Below, piece after piece: positions 1-9,107 of a DNA stretch of 64,000 nt; positions within the stretch are counted from its first letter, which is position 1; each line of letters opens with the position of its first letter. Origin of the DNA: Ruminococcus sp. (GTDB lineage: Bacteria > Bacillota > Clostridia > Oscillospirales > Ruminococcaceae); contig JAHZHC010000012.1 of assembly GCA_019420505.1 (NCBI GenBank), positions 32,493 to 96,492 on the forward strand, in the 5' to 3' direction. A program made the translations under genes and the position numbers. The notes beneath the pieces are model-generated. The model ran no database searches. It was not told where the DNA came from and was given only the letters and a program-made list of their open reading frames with translations.

Positions 1-16
1 ATCCTCAGCTCCTTCT

Positions 17-1114
17 TCACACACTTTTCATTGCTTTAATTATTTGCCTGCGGTTGATCTTTAATACAGATACAAATGAAGATATGAGCAATCCCAATAC
101 ACACAAGCACACAGCCGCAAAATAACCGTTCCACGAAACAAGAGTAGTCTGAGCCATTTCACTGTTTTTCAATGTCAATATAACCGGTATTGCTATCAAT
201 GACGGCACAGCAACGATCATAATAGTTTTAAGGACAAAAATCAGCATGATCTGATAAAGCTTTGCGCCGCAAAGGTAATAAATACCCATTTGTCTTTTCA
301 GATATTCCAGTGATACTACATTATAAGAAAACAGACCCGCTATTGACAAAGCCATAAAAGTAATTGCAAGCATTAAATAGGGCATTATATAATCACGTTC
401 AAGTATGTTCCTCGTTTTATAATAATAATCAAATGGCTGGAATACTTTTTCTGATATATAACTTGAATATGTATTTTCAAAATCTTTTAATCCCTCTGTG
501 TTAATTGCATAAAACTCCATATAACCAGTATCCTTTTTTATCAATTCCTTAGAATCGTAAGCAATAATACAGGATTTATCATAATCAAACCCGTAATTCG
601 GAGAAAATACTACATCGTTTTTTATTACACCGCATATATAAAAGTTTCCAATGGTTAGATCATCGTTGGTTTTTAATTCATAGCTTTTCCCGACATCATA
701 ACTTTTTGCAAGCTCAGAGGTAATAAGACAAGGAATTTTGTTGCCGTAATCTTTATTAATGTCTATCACCTCACCCTTTGAGGTCAGCATTTTTATGTTT
801 TCAATGGCTGACTTTGAATAAAGCATTATATCAGTATCAACGTTTACGCCTTCTGCATATCCAAATGACATAACATCTAATCCAATATTATTTTCAATAT
901 AGCTGTTTATTTGTGAATTATCTTCACTACGAACATAATAAAAGCTTTTCATATTGTTTTTTTCAAACATCTGTTTTCGGATATTATAAAGCTCCAAAGA
1001 ACCGAAGCATACCGAAAAACAGCTTATCATAACAACAAATTCTATACACAGGATTATCAGAAGGGATTTATTATTCAAAAGCTGTTCTGCCGAAGTGTTA
1101 AAATACTTTTTCAT
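17..1114 (-). CDS. FtsX-type ABC transporter permease
   Basis: This is a membrane permease subunit of an ABC system of the FtsX/MacB type, usually involved in export, peptide resistance or lipoprotein handling rather than solute uptake. One transmembrane segment lies at about residues 16-38. A large extracellular domain follows (about 40-245). Three C-terminal segments lie near 246-268, 284-308 and 330-352, the usual FtsX layout. The start is an ATG 5 bases after the upstream permease stop; its AAGGAGG ribosome site lies in that gene's last codons, so the two are translationally coupled. A further AAGGAG follows the stop at the window edge, so another gene, plausibly the ATPase, probably begins just outside. 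The substrate is unknown. Confidence 0.8.
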   Translation of the reverse strand: MKKYFNTSAEQLLNNKSLLIILCIEFVVMISCFSVCFGSLELYNIRKQMFEKNNMKSFYYVRSEDNSQINSYIENNIGLDVMSFGYAEGVNVDTDIMLYSKSAIENIKMLTSKGEVIDINKDYGNKIPCLITSELAKSYDVGKSYELKTNDDLTIGNFYICGVIKNDVVFSPNYGFDYDKSCIIAYDSKELIKKDTGYMEFYAINTEGLKDFENTYSSYISEKVFQPFDYYYKTRNILERDYIMPYLMLAITFMALSIAGLFSYNVVSLEYLKRQMGIYYLCGAKLYQIMLIFVLKTIMIVAVPSLIAIPVILTLKNSEMAQTTLVSWNGYFAAVCLCVLGLLISSFVSVLKINRRQIIKAMKSV

Positions 1115-1119
1115 ATTGC

Positions 1120-2187
1120 TTACCTCCTTATTTCAAGCTGTGCGGGCAACAGACCTGCAAGCCTAACGGAATGAGGAAGAGTAAAGATTACCGCCAATAT
1201 CCACACGAAAGCAAACGACATAAATTCGAGTGAAAAGCTTATTGGTTTTTCAATGTTAAATCTGACAAACAAGCCATCACACAAAGAAAAAATAATTGAA
1301 GCCGCTGCAAATGAAATTAAAATATACATAAACAGGCTAATGAGAAAAAAGAAAACGACAACGCTGCTTTTGCACCCATAAAGTTTAAATGCTGAAATCC
1401 TTGAAATAAGGTTTCTCATAACCTGTTTAAAAAGAGTTATAATTATCAGCACGGAAAGGGCTGAAATAAGTATACAAACTAAAATCTGATCTCCAAAGAC
1501 CTCCGAATTATTTTTATCGGCAATTTCAGCTTCAGACTTTAGCGGCTCAAATGATTTTATAATATCTGAAACCGTTGCATAGTCATCAATTGAAAGCGGT
1601 TCGGGAAAAGTTATATTCTCAACAAATAAAGAAATGTTATCTAACGCAGAGCTGTTAAATTTGGAAAACACACTATAACTAACTGTTGTTGATGAACCAG
1701 ATTTAACAGCTTTAAGTTTTTCACCAAATAATTTTATATTATCGCCTGAATTTATTGGTCGGTTATTATAACGCACATTTTCTGCGCAAAGAATTTCATT
1801 TTCACTGTAGTTATATTCTTCATCATCAACTATGTAAACAGTATCCGAAATTTCTCCTAAACCATCCATCAGCAAGGACAGCTCATTATTGTTCAGATTA
1901 AAATGGATTCCGTTTATTTTTGCGCCGAAATCGGTTTTAAGAATGTTAAGCGATTTCACTATATCCGAACAGGAAGAATATTCATTTGATTTAAGCTGTA
2001 TTTCATTATATGAGCTTTTCGCTTTCTGTTCGTTGCTGTAAATGACCGCATTTTTCTGTAAAACACGCAAGCTTACAAAAATGCTGAAAAAGCATATTAT
2101 GACAGTAAAATAAATTGTTATGCTAAGCAGCAAATTGTTTTTATGCTCAGTAAAAAATTCAGATAAAATGAGCTTTAAATATCTCAT
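1120..2187 (-). CDS. FtsX-like ABC transporter permease (second subunit)
   Basis: This is a membrane protein with the same topology as its downstream neighbour: one N-terminal segment (about residues 20-42), an extracellular domain of about 190 residues, and three C-terminal segments (about 236-254, 275-300, 318-340). I infer that it forms a heteromeric permease with the gene starting at 1114. The start ATG has AGAGG upstream. It shows little recognisable sequence identity to its partner, so the assignment rests on topology, size and coupling. The lipoprotein, propeller-like and exported-protein genes upstream on the same strand suggest a shared export or envelope function. Confidence 0.65.
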   Translation of the reverse strand: MRYLKLILSEFFTEHKNNLLLSITIYFTVIICFFSIFVSLRVLQKNAVIYSNEQKAKSSYNEIQLKSNEYSSCSDIVKSLNILKTDFGAKINGIHFNLNNNELSLLMDGLGEISDTVYIVDDEEYNYSENEILCAENVRYNNRPINSGDNIKLFGEKLKAVKSGSSTTVSYSVFSKFNSSALDNISLFVENITFPEPLSIDDYATVSDIIKSFEPLKSEAEIADKNNSEVFGDQILVCILISALSVLIIITLFKQVMRNLISRISAFKLYGCKSSVVVFFFLISLFMYILISFAAASIIFSLCDGLFVRFNIEKPISFSLEFMSFAFVWILAVIFTLPHSVRLAGLLPAQLEIRR

Positions 2188-2291
2188 AAAATAGACGCCT
2201 CTGTTCTCGTTGAAATTTTCTTTGCTTGGAACTTGTGATATAAGTTGAGGTTGTAAAATAATTCATTTCTACACAATTCAGCCTTTTCAAA

Positions 2292-3407
2292 TCACCCCGG
2301 GAAGAAGACTTCAATTTCGCCTGTAACACAATCCACAGTTACATAGTTTATTGCATGATGTAGATTACTATCGTCATCATTATCCGATATGAAAAACCAT
2401 TTAGGTGTGCACCTTGTTGTCTTGCTTCCGTCAAATCCATCCTCCCTTGTTGCATCTAATATAGTTCCTCTCGGTTCATACCATAGCTTCACATCATCAA
2501 ATTCCATACTTACATTTGACGCAAGTTCTTCCTCAAGAATATCACATGCGCCTTTAAATGAAATAATTTTGTCAATAGGGTCAGATTTAATAGGTGTATA
2601 GTTGTCGCAGCTAACATAATAGTTAAGTTTTAAATCTGAGTCATATAAAAATCTAATATCTAAACCCATTGTCATAAGTGCATTATTGCCTTCAAAGATA
2701 TTTCCATTACTGTAGGTTGGTGTTATACATTGAAGTCCTACTCCTTTATATGTAGGTTGTAAACTCAGTTCATAATATTTTTCACCATTGTGATCTCGTA
2801 TATATAAATCCATTGGATTGTCAGTAAATGCTCCTCCAAAAATATCATTAATTTTATTTGCACAATTAACAGACTGATCTGTTAGCATTTTATATTTCTC
2901 ATCAATATTATCATACTTAAGCCTATTTAAGTGTTCAATTTTTACAAGATTCATTTCGTCAATAAAAGCAGCATCATTTGAACAGTAATATGGTTCTGAA
3001 AAAACGTCTGCACGTAATCTTTCCTTATTATTTTCTAAAACATAACCTACATCACCAACATTTTTTAAATCACCATAGTTTTGAACATTAAAAATATCAG
3101 CAAGTTTATACACCCTTTCCTTTAACCAGTCCATACTTTTATCCGCATTGACGTATTTAAGTTCAAGGTCGCAAACTTCCTCAGGTTGGTTTATGATAAC
3201 CGAGGACTTATCAGGCAGTTTAAATTTTGTATATTTGGTTTCAAAAGCTTCGTCGAAGTCGTCGAGAATATGTTTAACAGAAACTTTATTATTTTCAGAA
3301 TTCAAATCAACATTATGATTGTTGCCTTGTATATTGTCAGGTGTCTTAGAACAGGAAGACAGAATACATAGCACAATAAGAGAAATCGGTATTATTCTTT
3401 TTTTCAT
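2292..3407 (-). CDS. Lipoprotein of unknown function
   Basis: The protein begins with a short positively charged and hydrophobic signal peptide ending in the lipobox LSSC, with the lipidated cysteine at about residue 19. It should therefore be anchored on the outer face of the membrane. A polar, Asn-rich linker follows (about 20-40), then a roughly 330-residue globular domain rich in Tyr, Asp and Asn. I recognise no family. It lies between the beta-propeller-like protein and the two ABC permeases in one leftward cluster, which suggests a role as an extracellular partner of that transporter. The start ATG follows a GAGGTGACC ribosome site. Confidence 0.75.
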   Translation of the reverse strand: MKKRIIPISLIVLCILSSCSKTPDNIQGNNHNVDLNSENNKVSVKHILDDFDEAFETKYTKFKLPDKSSVIINQPEEVCDLELKYVNADKSMDWLKERVYKLADIFNVQNYGDLKNVGDVGYVLENNKERLRADVFSEPYYCSNDAAFIDEMNLVKIEHLNRLKYDNIDEKYKMLTDQSVNCANKINDIFGGAFTDNPMDLYIRDHNGEKYYELSLQPTYKGVGLQCITPTYSNGNIFEGNNALMTMGLDIRFLYDSDLKLNYYVSCDNYTPIKSDPIDKIISFKGACDILEEELASNVSMEFDDVKLWYEPRGTILDATREDGFDGSKTTRCTPKWFFISDNDDDSNLHHAINYVTVDCVTGEIEVFFPG

Positions 3408-3436
3408 TTTTGGTCACCTCAGACGGTATTTTCCGT

Positions 3437-4633
3437 TTATTCCTCATTTTCGACAAGCCACTCTTTAACGTTATCATATATTATTTTTTTATTGCCATCG
3501 GCATAAACCAAATAATAATGATTGCCTATTTTTTTACCTTCATTTATTAATTTATTGGCTGGACTGGTACTAAGATAATAGAATTCATCATTGCCTTTGA
3601 ATGATGCATAATCGACTAACAATTCTTCCTGAGTATCCGTCCAGATATTTTTAACCTCTTTTGTTTCAGTATCAAGCTCAAAAAGCTTTGCTCCGAAAAC
3701 GACCTCATTATCATAAGCACAGCGAACATAAATAATTTGTTTTCCATTGAATTCAATGCATCGTGTGATATACCCTTTAGAATCTGAATATGTATAAAGC
3801 AATTCTTCTTCATTATTTTTTATGGAACGTCGATAATAATTTTCAGTTCCGCCCGAATAATAAATATATTCATCATCTACATAAAACCAGCCACTGTATC
3901 CATTATGAACAGCGTCCTCATTTCTGCAGGATATTCCTGTATCAATTACCTCTTCGGGTTTGTCAAAATCAATATAGAATATCTCTTCTGTTTGTTTCAG
4001 AAAATGCACTTTATCAAAATAAAGTCTGTTTCCGCTTATGTAATATCTGTCTACACCTTCGGCAAGAGCATTTTTTTCTTTTGTTTTGGGATTGTAAATA
4101 TATAAAGTGTAGTTTATGGTGTAACCGTCTTTATCATCAATAGATTTTCCAATTGCAACCTCTGAAGTAGGTTTTCTTTCTAAAAAAAACATTAATCCAT
4201 CAGTAGTCATTGAAAAGTTATATAACCCCTCAACACCTTCGGGCGGGGTATAGATTGTTTCATAATCACCTGTATTTATATCCCACTTTACAATACTTAA
4301 CTTGTTATCCGAATCTGCATGAACGCAATATAAATCTCCGTTATAAAAATTATAATGAGCAATTAGTCCTTTTACAGGCATTTGAATCTGCTTGTCTTTT
4401 AATGTGTCATATTCACAATAATAGTTAGTCACATAATCAGAAAAATATATGAAATCTCCTGAATTACCTACAACATCAGACATAAACATATTTGCTTCAT
4501 TTTCTATAAATTCGTATTTATTTACAACTTTACTGCTATTATTTTTATTATTTAAATAAAAAATCAAAAACGCCGTAATGGAAATAATTACGAGAAGTCC
4601 TGAAATCAGTGTTATTTTTGTTTGTTTTGTCAT
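3437..4633 (-). CDS. Membrane-anchored protein with a beta-propeller-like ectodomain
   Basis: There is one N-terminal transmembrane anchor (about residues 7-25), then about 370 residues outside. The outer part has repeated short strands with YYI/FYY, GDxIYF-like and NNRLYF-like motifs spaced about 40-50 residues apart, as in DUF5050 or LRP1-like beta-propellers. The frame is open back to an ATG at 4660. I chose the ATG at 4633 because GAGGTGAT sits directly upstream, and because the ATG at 4660 lies inside the terminator stem at 4652-4694. The function is unknown. Position suggests a surface sensor or scaffold working with the lipoprotein and permeases that follow. Confidence 0.65.
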   Translation of the reverse strand: MTKQTKITLISGLLVIISITAFLIFYLNNKNNSSKVVNKYEFIENEANMFMSDVVGNSGDFIYFSDYVTNYYCEYDTLKDKQIQMPVKGLIAHYNFYNGDLYCVHADSDNKLSIVKWDINTGDYETIYTPPEGVEGLYNFSMTTDGLMFFLERKPTSEVAIGKSIDDKDGYTINYTLYIYNPKTKEKNALAEGVDRYYISGNRLYFDKVHFLKQTEEIFYIDFDKPEEVIDTGISCRNEDAVHNGYSGWFYVDDEYIYYSGGTENYYRRSIKNNEEELLYTYSDSKGYITRCIEFNGKQIIYVRCAYDNEVVFGAKLFELDTETKEVKNIWTDTQEELLVDYASFKGNDEFYYLSTSPANKLINEGKKIGNHYYLVYADGNKKIIYDNVKEWLVENEE

Positions 4634-4651
4634 TTCTATCACCTCAAATAA

Positions 4652-4694
4652 ATTCGGCATATCATAAGCTATACAATTTTATGATATGCCGAAT
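4652..4694 (-). terminator. Perfect 16-bp hairpin between the exported-protein gene and the propeller gene
   Basis: Arms 4652-4667 and 4679-4694 are perfectly complementary (ATTCGGCATATCATAA and its complement) around an 11-base loop. On the minus strand a T-rich stretch, TTTATTT, follows. It lies 25 bases after the exported-protein stop and just ahead of the next ribosome site, so it probably attenuates read-through into the transporter genes or protects the upstream mRNA. Confidence 0.6.
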
Positions 4695-4718
4695 GGCTTA
4701 TGTAACTAAATAACTATT

Positions 4719-5141
4719 TTAATTAGATTTAATTGTTTTTGAAAAGTTACCGTAAGTTCCGCTTTGGAATACATGGGTTGAAGTAACGGTTGTTGTGGTA
4801 TATTTTCCTGACAATGAGCATGAAATTGCATTAGCAAACTGGTTGTTATTATTTCCATGTACACTGCCGCATGCTGTTACTACTGAAATGTATCCGTTGA
4901 AACTACAATCCGGATTAAGTACGCTATTTCTTTTGGTTGTCTTTGTCCATGCCATACCGCTTACATATCCATTGGTAAATGCACCATTATGATAACATGA
5001 AATATATCTGGGGGACTTTTCTGAAGACATATCAGTTTTACCTAAATATGTTTTAGAATATGCACTTGCTCCAATCGCCGAAACCGACGCCATCATCATA
5101 ACAGCAGCTCCCATAGCTGCAAGTCTTTTAAATACTTTCAT
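4719..5141 (-). CDS. Small exported protein (bacteriocin-like size and context)
   Basis: The 140-residue product has a clear signal peptide (basic start, hydrophobic core, cleavage probably after GASA at about residue 27). The mature part is about 113 residues, with three cysteines, and is rich in Ser, Thr, Asn and Gly. That composition is typical of a secreted beta-rich domain. I recognise no family. It is first in a leftward cluster ending in two FtsX-type permeases, an arrangement that resembles lactococcin 972-type loci (exported polypeptide plus FtsX-like membrane protein and ATPase), but I see no decisive sequence match. It is separated from the next gene by a strong hairpin, so it may be made in excess of the transporter. 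The start ATG has GAGAGGAAA upstream. Confidence 0.7.
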   Translation of the reverse strand: MKVFKRLAAMGAAVMMMASVSAIGASAYSKTYLGKTDMSSEKSPRYISCYHNGAFTNGYVSGMAWTKTTKRNSVLNPDCSFNGYISVVTACGSVHGNNNNQFANAISCSLSGKYTTTTVTSTHVFQSGTYGNFSKTIKSN

Positions 5142-5206
5142 TTGTAATTTTCCTCTCTTCTTAAAATTTTGATATTGATTTGTTTTTTCGTCCGAAATTT
5201 TAAAAC

Positions 5207-5232
5207 TTACCTCTGCATTGGAATCACCTCCT
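5207..5232 (-). promoter_or_regulatory. Leader mini-ORF (Met-Gln-Arg-stop) with an extended Shine-Dalgarno
   Basis: On the minus strand, AGGAGGTGATT (complement of 5222-5232), an almost full match to the 16S anti-Shine-Dalgarno, stands just before ATG CAG AGG TAA (5218 to 5207). The real gene starts 65 bases further on with an ordinary ribosome site. A three-codon frame behind so strong a site may be a ribosome stand-by or mRNA-stabilising element, or a translated leader. It is seen directly; the role is inference. Confidence 0.45.
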
Positions 5233-5453
5233 GAGCTTAAATCATTTCTCCCTTTATTATATTAAATAACTATTTTATTGGTTTTGTGCAAATTATTTGT
5301 ACATGCCTATTATATTTTGTATGCTTCCACAGTTTTTGCTAACTGTATTTGTATGATATGTACAGTCATTTCCTAATCATCACTTTCACGCATTGTATGT
5401 TGCTAAATGAACCGATTCGAAACTGTTATATAACGAAAAGATAGAAATGAAAA

Positions 5454-5489
5454 TCCCCGACCGCAAAATAAATATTTTGCGATCGGGGA
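5454..5489 (-). terminator. Rho-independent terminator of the XRE/effector-domain gene
   Basis: Arms 5454-5469 and 5474-5489 form a 16-bp stem with one mismatch and a four-base loop. On the minus strand it ends GGGGATTTTCATTTC. It lies about 55 bases after the stop at 5545. Confidence 0.8.
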
Positions 5490-5544
5490 AATCTTTTAGT
5501 TTTCCGGATTTGGCTTTGTTCCTGATGAATCGGGATTTATTTGG

Positions 5545-6294
5545 CTATATTCTAACCACCGGCATATAAGCATACCCACACTTATGCTCAAATGTATCAA
5601 ACACTTCCAATTCCTGCGCTCCGTTCTGAGCCATCTTGAAGCCACGTGCCGGCATAAGATAATCTCTGATATATGAGAAGAGCTCCCATATTTCACATTG
5701 TTCCTTACTGATCAGCTGTGATGTTTTTTTATCCGTATATGCACGGATAAATAATGAGGCAGGCATTTTATAAACATCTACACCTTCAGGCTGATCTTCC
5801 GTCATGACTTCTCTCACAAATCCATATGCACGCTGTTTCTCGTCAAGCCAAAAATTTACGCTTAGAGTTACGTCATAAATCGGCAATACGTTTTCTTTCA
5901 ATTTGCTGAATACGGCTTGTTTATCATCTTCAGACACTGAATCCAGCGCTGAATTAAACCTTTCTGCATTCGGAAAATCTCTTGCGTATATAATTTTTCC
6001 CGCAAATATGGTTTCCGGTTTTTCAACTACCTCAAAGCGTGCTTCGTCTATCATAATTATTTCAACAATTTTCTCCGGATTTTGAATTTCGGTATCCAAT
6101 AAACTATCAACAGACACACGAAGGGCCTGTGCCAATAGTTTCAAATTATAAACATCCGGCAGACACTCACCATTCTCCCATTTTGACACTGCTTGTTCGG
6201 AAACACCTATTTTGAGGGCTATCTCCTTTTGAGAATAATTGTTTCTTAATCGAAAGGATTTCACCCTTTTCCCAAAGTCAACCTGATTAAACAT
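5545..6294 (-). CDS. XRE-family regulator with a GyrI-like effector-binding domain
   Basis: Residues about 6-60 form a Cro/cI helix-turn-helix (SQKEIALKIGVSEQAVSKWE is the recognition region). The remaining 170 or so residues resemble a GyrI-like/SoxR-type small-molecule binding domain (the VYKMPASLFIRAY and ELFSYIRDYL segments), a common fusion in Clostridia. It should be a ligand-responsive repressor or activator. The start ATG has GGAGGAAGC upstream. The gene has its own terminator at 5454-5489. Targets and ligand cannot be read from the sequence. The nearby MerR gene at 7574-8524 also carries an effector-like C-terminal domain, so the two may respond to similar compounds. Confidence 0.8.
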   Translation of the reverse strand: MFNQVDFGKRVKSFRLRNNYSQKEIALKIGVSEQAVSKWENGECLPDVYNLKLLAQALRVSVDSLLDTEIQNPEKIVEIIMIDEARFEVVEKPETIFAGKIIYARDFPNAERFNSALDSVSEDDKQAVFSKLKENVLPIYDVTLSVNFWLDEKQRAYGFVREVMTEDQPEGVDVYKMPASLFIRAYTDKKTSQLISKEQCEIWELFSYIRDYLMPARGFKMAQNGAQELEVFDTFEHKCGYAYMPVVRI

Positions 6295-6476
6295 ACGCTT
6301 CCTCCTTTAATACCGTTATAATGATTTTCATTGAATTTACCAACAAATTTGCTGCATTTTAATTATAACTTACATTTCGATCAAATACAATTATAAATAT
6401 ATTTATGAGAAAACATTAAAACTCAACCGTAGGTTGTTACGTAAATTACGATTTATTTTAATAATCACGCTTGTTA

Positions 6477-7556
6477 TTATTCCGCCATTTCCACGGCATC
6501 AATATAATATAAATAATTTCGGGGATTCGGAGTTACTTGAAAATTGGGGTTGCAGCATCCACATCTCCATATAGTACTGCCACCAAGCTGATAAGAAATT
6601 CCCGAAGCGCATTTCCCTGAAATCCTGTTGGTACAGCCTTTGTCGCTGACTAAAAAGCTGCTGGTAACACTTTCGGGACAAATTTTGATATATTCAAGAA
6701 CCTTGTCCATATTTGTTATCCGAAAATAAAATCTCAATTCAGTATCCATACTGGCAAGCCAAAAGCTGGCATTTGAATTTCTTTTACAATCTCCTTCTTT
6801 TTTATAATAACGAATTTGAGGACCTTCATTCCAATCCTGAAAATTATAATAATAGTTCCGTTTTATCAGCTCCTCATGTATCAATTGAGCCGTTGTTCTG
6901 TCCTGTTCCGAATGAAAAAGATCGGAAACAGCGTCAACACCGCTGCCATACTCTATTGTACTCCAGTCGTTTTCAAATAATTTATAATTAAGCCTGCAAA
7001 AGTCCTTGAACCTGTCCGTATTATTTGATTTGAACACAAGAATATATAATGCAGCTATTACATTCTTATTGTCGGGATATGAAATAATTATATCCGTATT
7101 GTTTTTTATTTTACCATTTGCAAATCCTTCTGCCGCAAACCCGTAATTACCGAGTATATTCACAAATGTGCCGAGATTTGTAATTTTGAGAACCTTGCAT
7201 TGTTCTTTTAATTTATCTGCTTGTATACATAATTCTCCGTTTTGCTTCAATTCACCGGTATGTCCCAATACATAAAAAATTTTAGCATATTTATAGGACT
7301 CATCTCGGGACATTCTTGCTTCCTTAGAAAAATATCCATACTCATTCATATCATACATCGGAAGCCGCATACCGGCAGGATCACTCAGTATATCATCATA
7401 ACAATGCGTGAAAATTTCATGTAATTCTTTAAATCCGCTTCTCAATTCCTCATGTGTACAGATTGTTTTATACACATCATTTATGGGAAATTCATTCGGA
7501 TAAGGCATCAACTCTTTTTTTCTGAGCAGAGCCCAACGTTTTATCCAATATTGCAT
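6477..7556 (-). CDS. Protein of unknown function downstream of merR
   Basis: I do not recognise this 359-residue soluble protein. It has no signal peptide or membrane segment and is rich in aromatic and Asn/Lys residues. A Cys pair near the C-terminus (WRCGCC) and other late cysteines could bind metal. The frame is open to an earlier start at 7622, but that would overlap the MerR gene. The ATG at 7556 has AAAAAGGA upstream and begins 17 bases after the MerR stop, so it is the likelier start. The tight spacing implies cotranscription with the regulator and suggests it could be the regulated gene. Confidence 0.6.
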   Translation of the reverse strand: MQYWIKRWALLRKKELMPYPNEFPINDVYKTICTHEELRSGFKELHEIFTHCYDDILSDPAGMRLPMYDMNEYGYFSKEARMSRDESYKYAKIFYVLGHTGELKQNGELCIQADKLKEQCKVLKITNLGTFVNILGNYGFAAEGFANGKIKNNTDIIISYPDNKNVIAALYILVFKSNNTDRFKDFCRLNYKLFENDWSTIEYGSGVDAVSDLFHSEQDRTTAQLIHEELIKRNYYYNFQDWNEGPQIRYYKKEGDCKRNSNASFWLASMDTELRFYFRITNMDKVLEYIKICPESVTSSFLVSDKGCTNRISGKCASGISYQLGGSTIWRCGCCNPNFQVTPNPRNYLYYIDAVEMAE

Positions 7557-7573
7557 TTTTCTTTCATTCCTTT

Positions 7574-8524
7574 TTAAATATCTTTTTTTAGCTTTATTGG
7601 CGCATAAAAATTCAATTGGCAATAGCCGAGGCCTTTCCTGATCTCATCGTCAGTATATATCATGTGTACCGATGTTGCACGGCTGTCGTCAATAACAAAG
7701 TTTGTTTTTTCTATCCATTTTTCAATTTTTTGCTGTACTTTATTGCCGCTTTCATCATCACCGTCTATACTTACCGCAGCCGCATACAGTCCGCCCGGAT
7801 GCTCAATAATTTCATATGGAGCCACATCAGCCTCTGTAATTTCGTCTTTGATATGCCATATCCATTCAAGGTTTCCACTATTCTCATACAAAAAATCGGG
7901 AGCATCAAAAATAATAGGCTCATAAAAATCGTTATGTGCTTCCTGCCAAAGCTGAAATGTTCCGAAGACTTCGTCATATGGCATAGGTCCTGATGTAACG
8001 GCTCTGAATTTGGGGATTCTGACGATCATTATATCTGGTACTTTGTTATTCAGCTTTTCTGTGACTTCAAAAAAACGATCCGCCATCGCTGAGTTGCCGT
8101 TGTAATCTACCATTGTAATCTGCATTTCAATATCCTTTGCCTTTTCATACAACAGTTTTACATCTATTTCTTTTTCAAAATCTAATCTTTTTATCTGATT
8201 AATAAATTCCAGAACAATTTTTCTCAATTCCTGTAAAAGAGAAACCTCTTCATTTATATTATCAACCTTTTTCTCCAGCACATCTAACACGATTTCTGAG
8301 CCTTTAGAGCTGAATATGCGTTTAATATCTTTAATGCTGATATTAAGCCTGCGTAAAATTAAAATTTGCTCTAAACGTTTTATTGCAGCTTCATCATATA
8401 GCCTGTAAGCATAGTCATCACTTCGTATACTTTCTATTAAACCCATATCTTCATAATAACGAAGAGTGCGGGCAGACACATCATATCTGACAGATACTTC
8501 TCTGATTTTTACTAAATTACTCAT
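7574..8524 (-). CDS. MerR-family regulator with a C-terminal effector-binding domain
   Basis: Residues 1-70 are a MerR winged helix-turn-helix (VSARTLRYYEDMGLIES, then YRLYDEAAIKRLEQI). A coiled-coil dimer helix spans about 75-120, and a domain of about 190 residues resembling GyrI-like/BmrR effector domains follows. I chose the ATG at 8524 because GAAAGGAGAAC precedes it; the frame extends to 8563 without a ribosome site. The protein probably senses a small, perhaps cationic or hydrophobic, ligand and controls itself and the unknown gene that follows 17 bases later. This is a family inference. Confidence 0.85.
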   Translation of the reverse strand: MSNLVKIREVSVRYDVSARTLRYYEDMGLIESIRSDDYAYRLYDEAAIKRLEQILILRRLNISIKDIKRIFSSKGSEIVLDVLEKKVDNINEEVSLLQELRKIVLEFINQIKRLDFEKEIDVKLLYEKAKDIEMQITMVDYNGNSAMADRFFEVTEKLNNKVPDIMIVRIPKFRAVTSGPMPYDEVFGTFQLWQEAHNDFYEPIIFDAPDFLYENSGNLEWIWHIKDEITEADVAPYEIIEHPGGLYAAAVSIDGDDESGNKVQQKIEKWIEKTNFVIDDSRATSVHMIYTDDEIRKGLGYCQLNFYAPIKLKKDI

Positions 8525-8644
8525 ATTAGTTCTCCTTTCGCTGATGTTAAGTATATTATACACTATTCCCCAACGGAAGAGTCAATAGTAAAATAAAAAA
8601 TATGATATATCCGCTAAGCTTATAAAACAATTTTATTATAACAG

Positions 8645-8697
8645 CAGACACAAAAATATCCAATATCACAAACTGATATCGGATATTGCGCTGTCTG
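8645..8697 (-). repeat. Structured repeat, GATATC-hairpin family (copy 1)
   Basis: The inner hairpin has arms 8656-8667 and 8675-8686 (11 of 12 pairs), and the outer arms are CAGACA 8645-8650 and TGTCTG 8692-8697. Read on the minus strand it runs GCACAGACAGCGC, then AATATCCGATATC, AGTTTGT and GATATTGGATATTTTTG. Closely similar sequence recurs at 33747-34231 and 58922-58980. It ends in a short T-run, so it may also act as a terminator. It lies between the MerR gene and an integrase remnant. Confidence 0.6.
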
Positions 8698-8739
8698 TGC
8701 CAAGACTGTGATATCGTTACCAAATAGATTTATTGACAT

Positions 8740-9003
8740 TTGTCTCTTGGTACATTGAAAATGGACATTTTATCAATAATTCTTATTACTATGCGGGAAT
8801 ATTATTTAAATCGGGACAACCCAATAGACATACCAATATTAAATCCGCACGAACTACGCCATACAAGGGCATCCATATGGGTAAATGAGGGCAAAAATTT
8901 ATTTGCAATAGCTGATCAAATGGGTTGGTCTGACCTTGATATGCTCAAGAAAAGATATGCGCACGGCGATATTAACCAACTGAGAAAACAGCTTGATTTA
9001 TAG
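8740..9003 (+). pseudogene. C-terminal remnant of a tyrosine recombinase/integrase
   Basis: The frame keeps only the last part of a phage or ICE integrase. It retains the HxxR box (HELRHTRAS), a GW in place of the usual GH, and the catalytic Tyr region (KKRYAHGD). The N-terminal arm, core-binding domain and first catalytic Arg are missing, so it cannot be active. It lies next to tRNA-Pro, a typical integration site, and about 40 bases from a hairpin repeat seen at two other loci. It is best read as the scar of an element once inserted at or near tRNA-Pro. Confidence 0.75.
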
Positions 9004-9047
9004 GTACACATGTCGCACTATATGTCGCAGTACCTATTTTTATTTTT

Positions 9048-9105
9048 TGAACAAAAAATAAAAGCACTCTAAAGCAACGCATTTACGCTGTTTTTAAAGT
9101 GCTTT
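9048..9105 (-). terminator. Terminator of tRNA-Pro
   Basis: Stem AAAGCACT (9061-9068) pairs with AGTGCTTT (9098-9105) around a large loop. On the minus strand it is followed by TTATTTTTTG. It begins three bases after the encoded CCA of tRNA-Pro. Confidence 0.75.
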
Positions 9106-9107
9106 CA

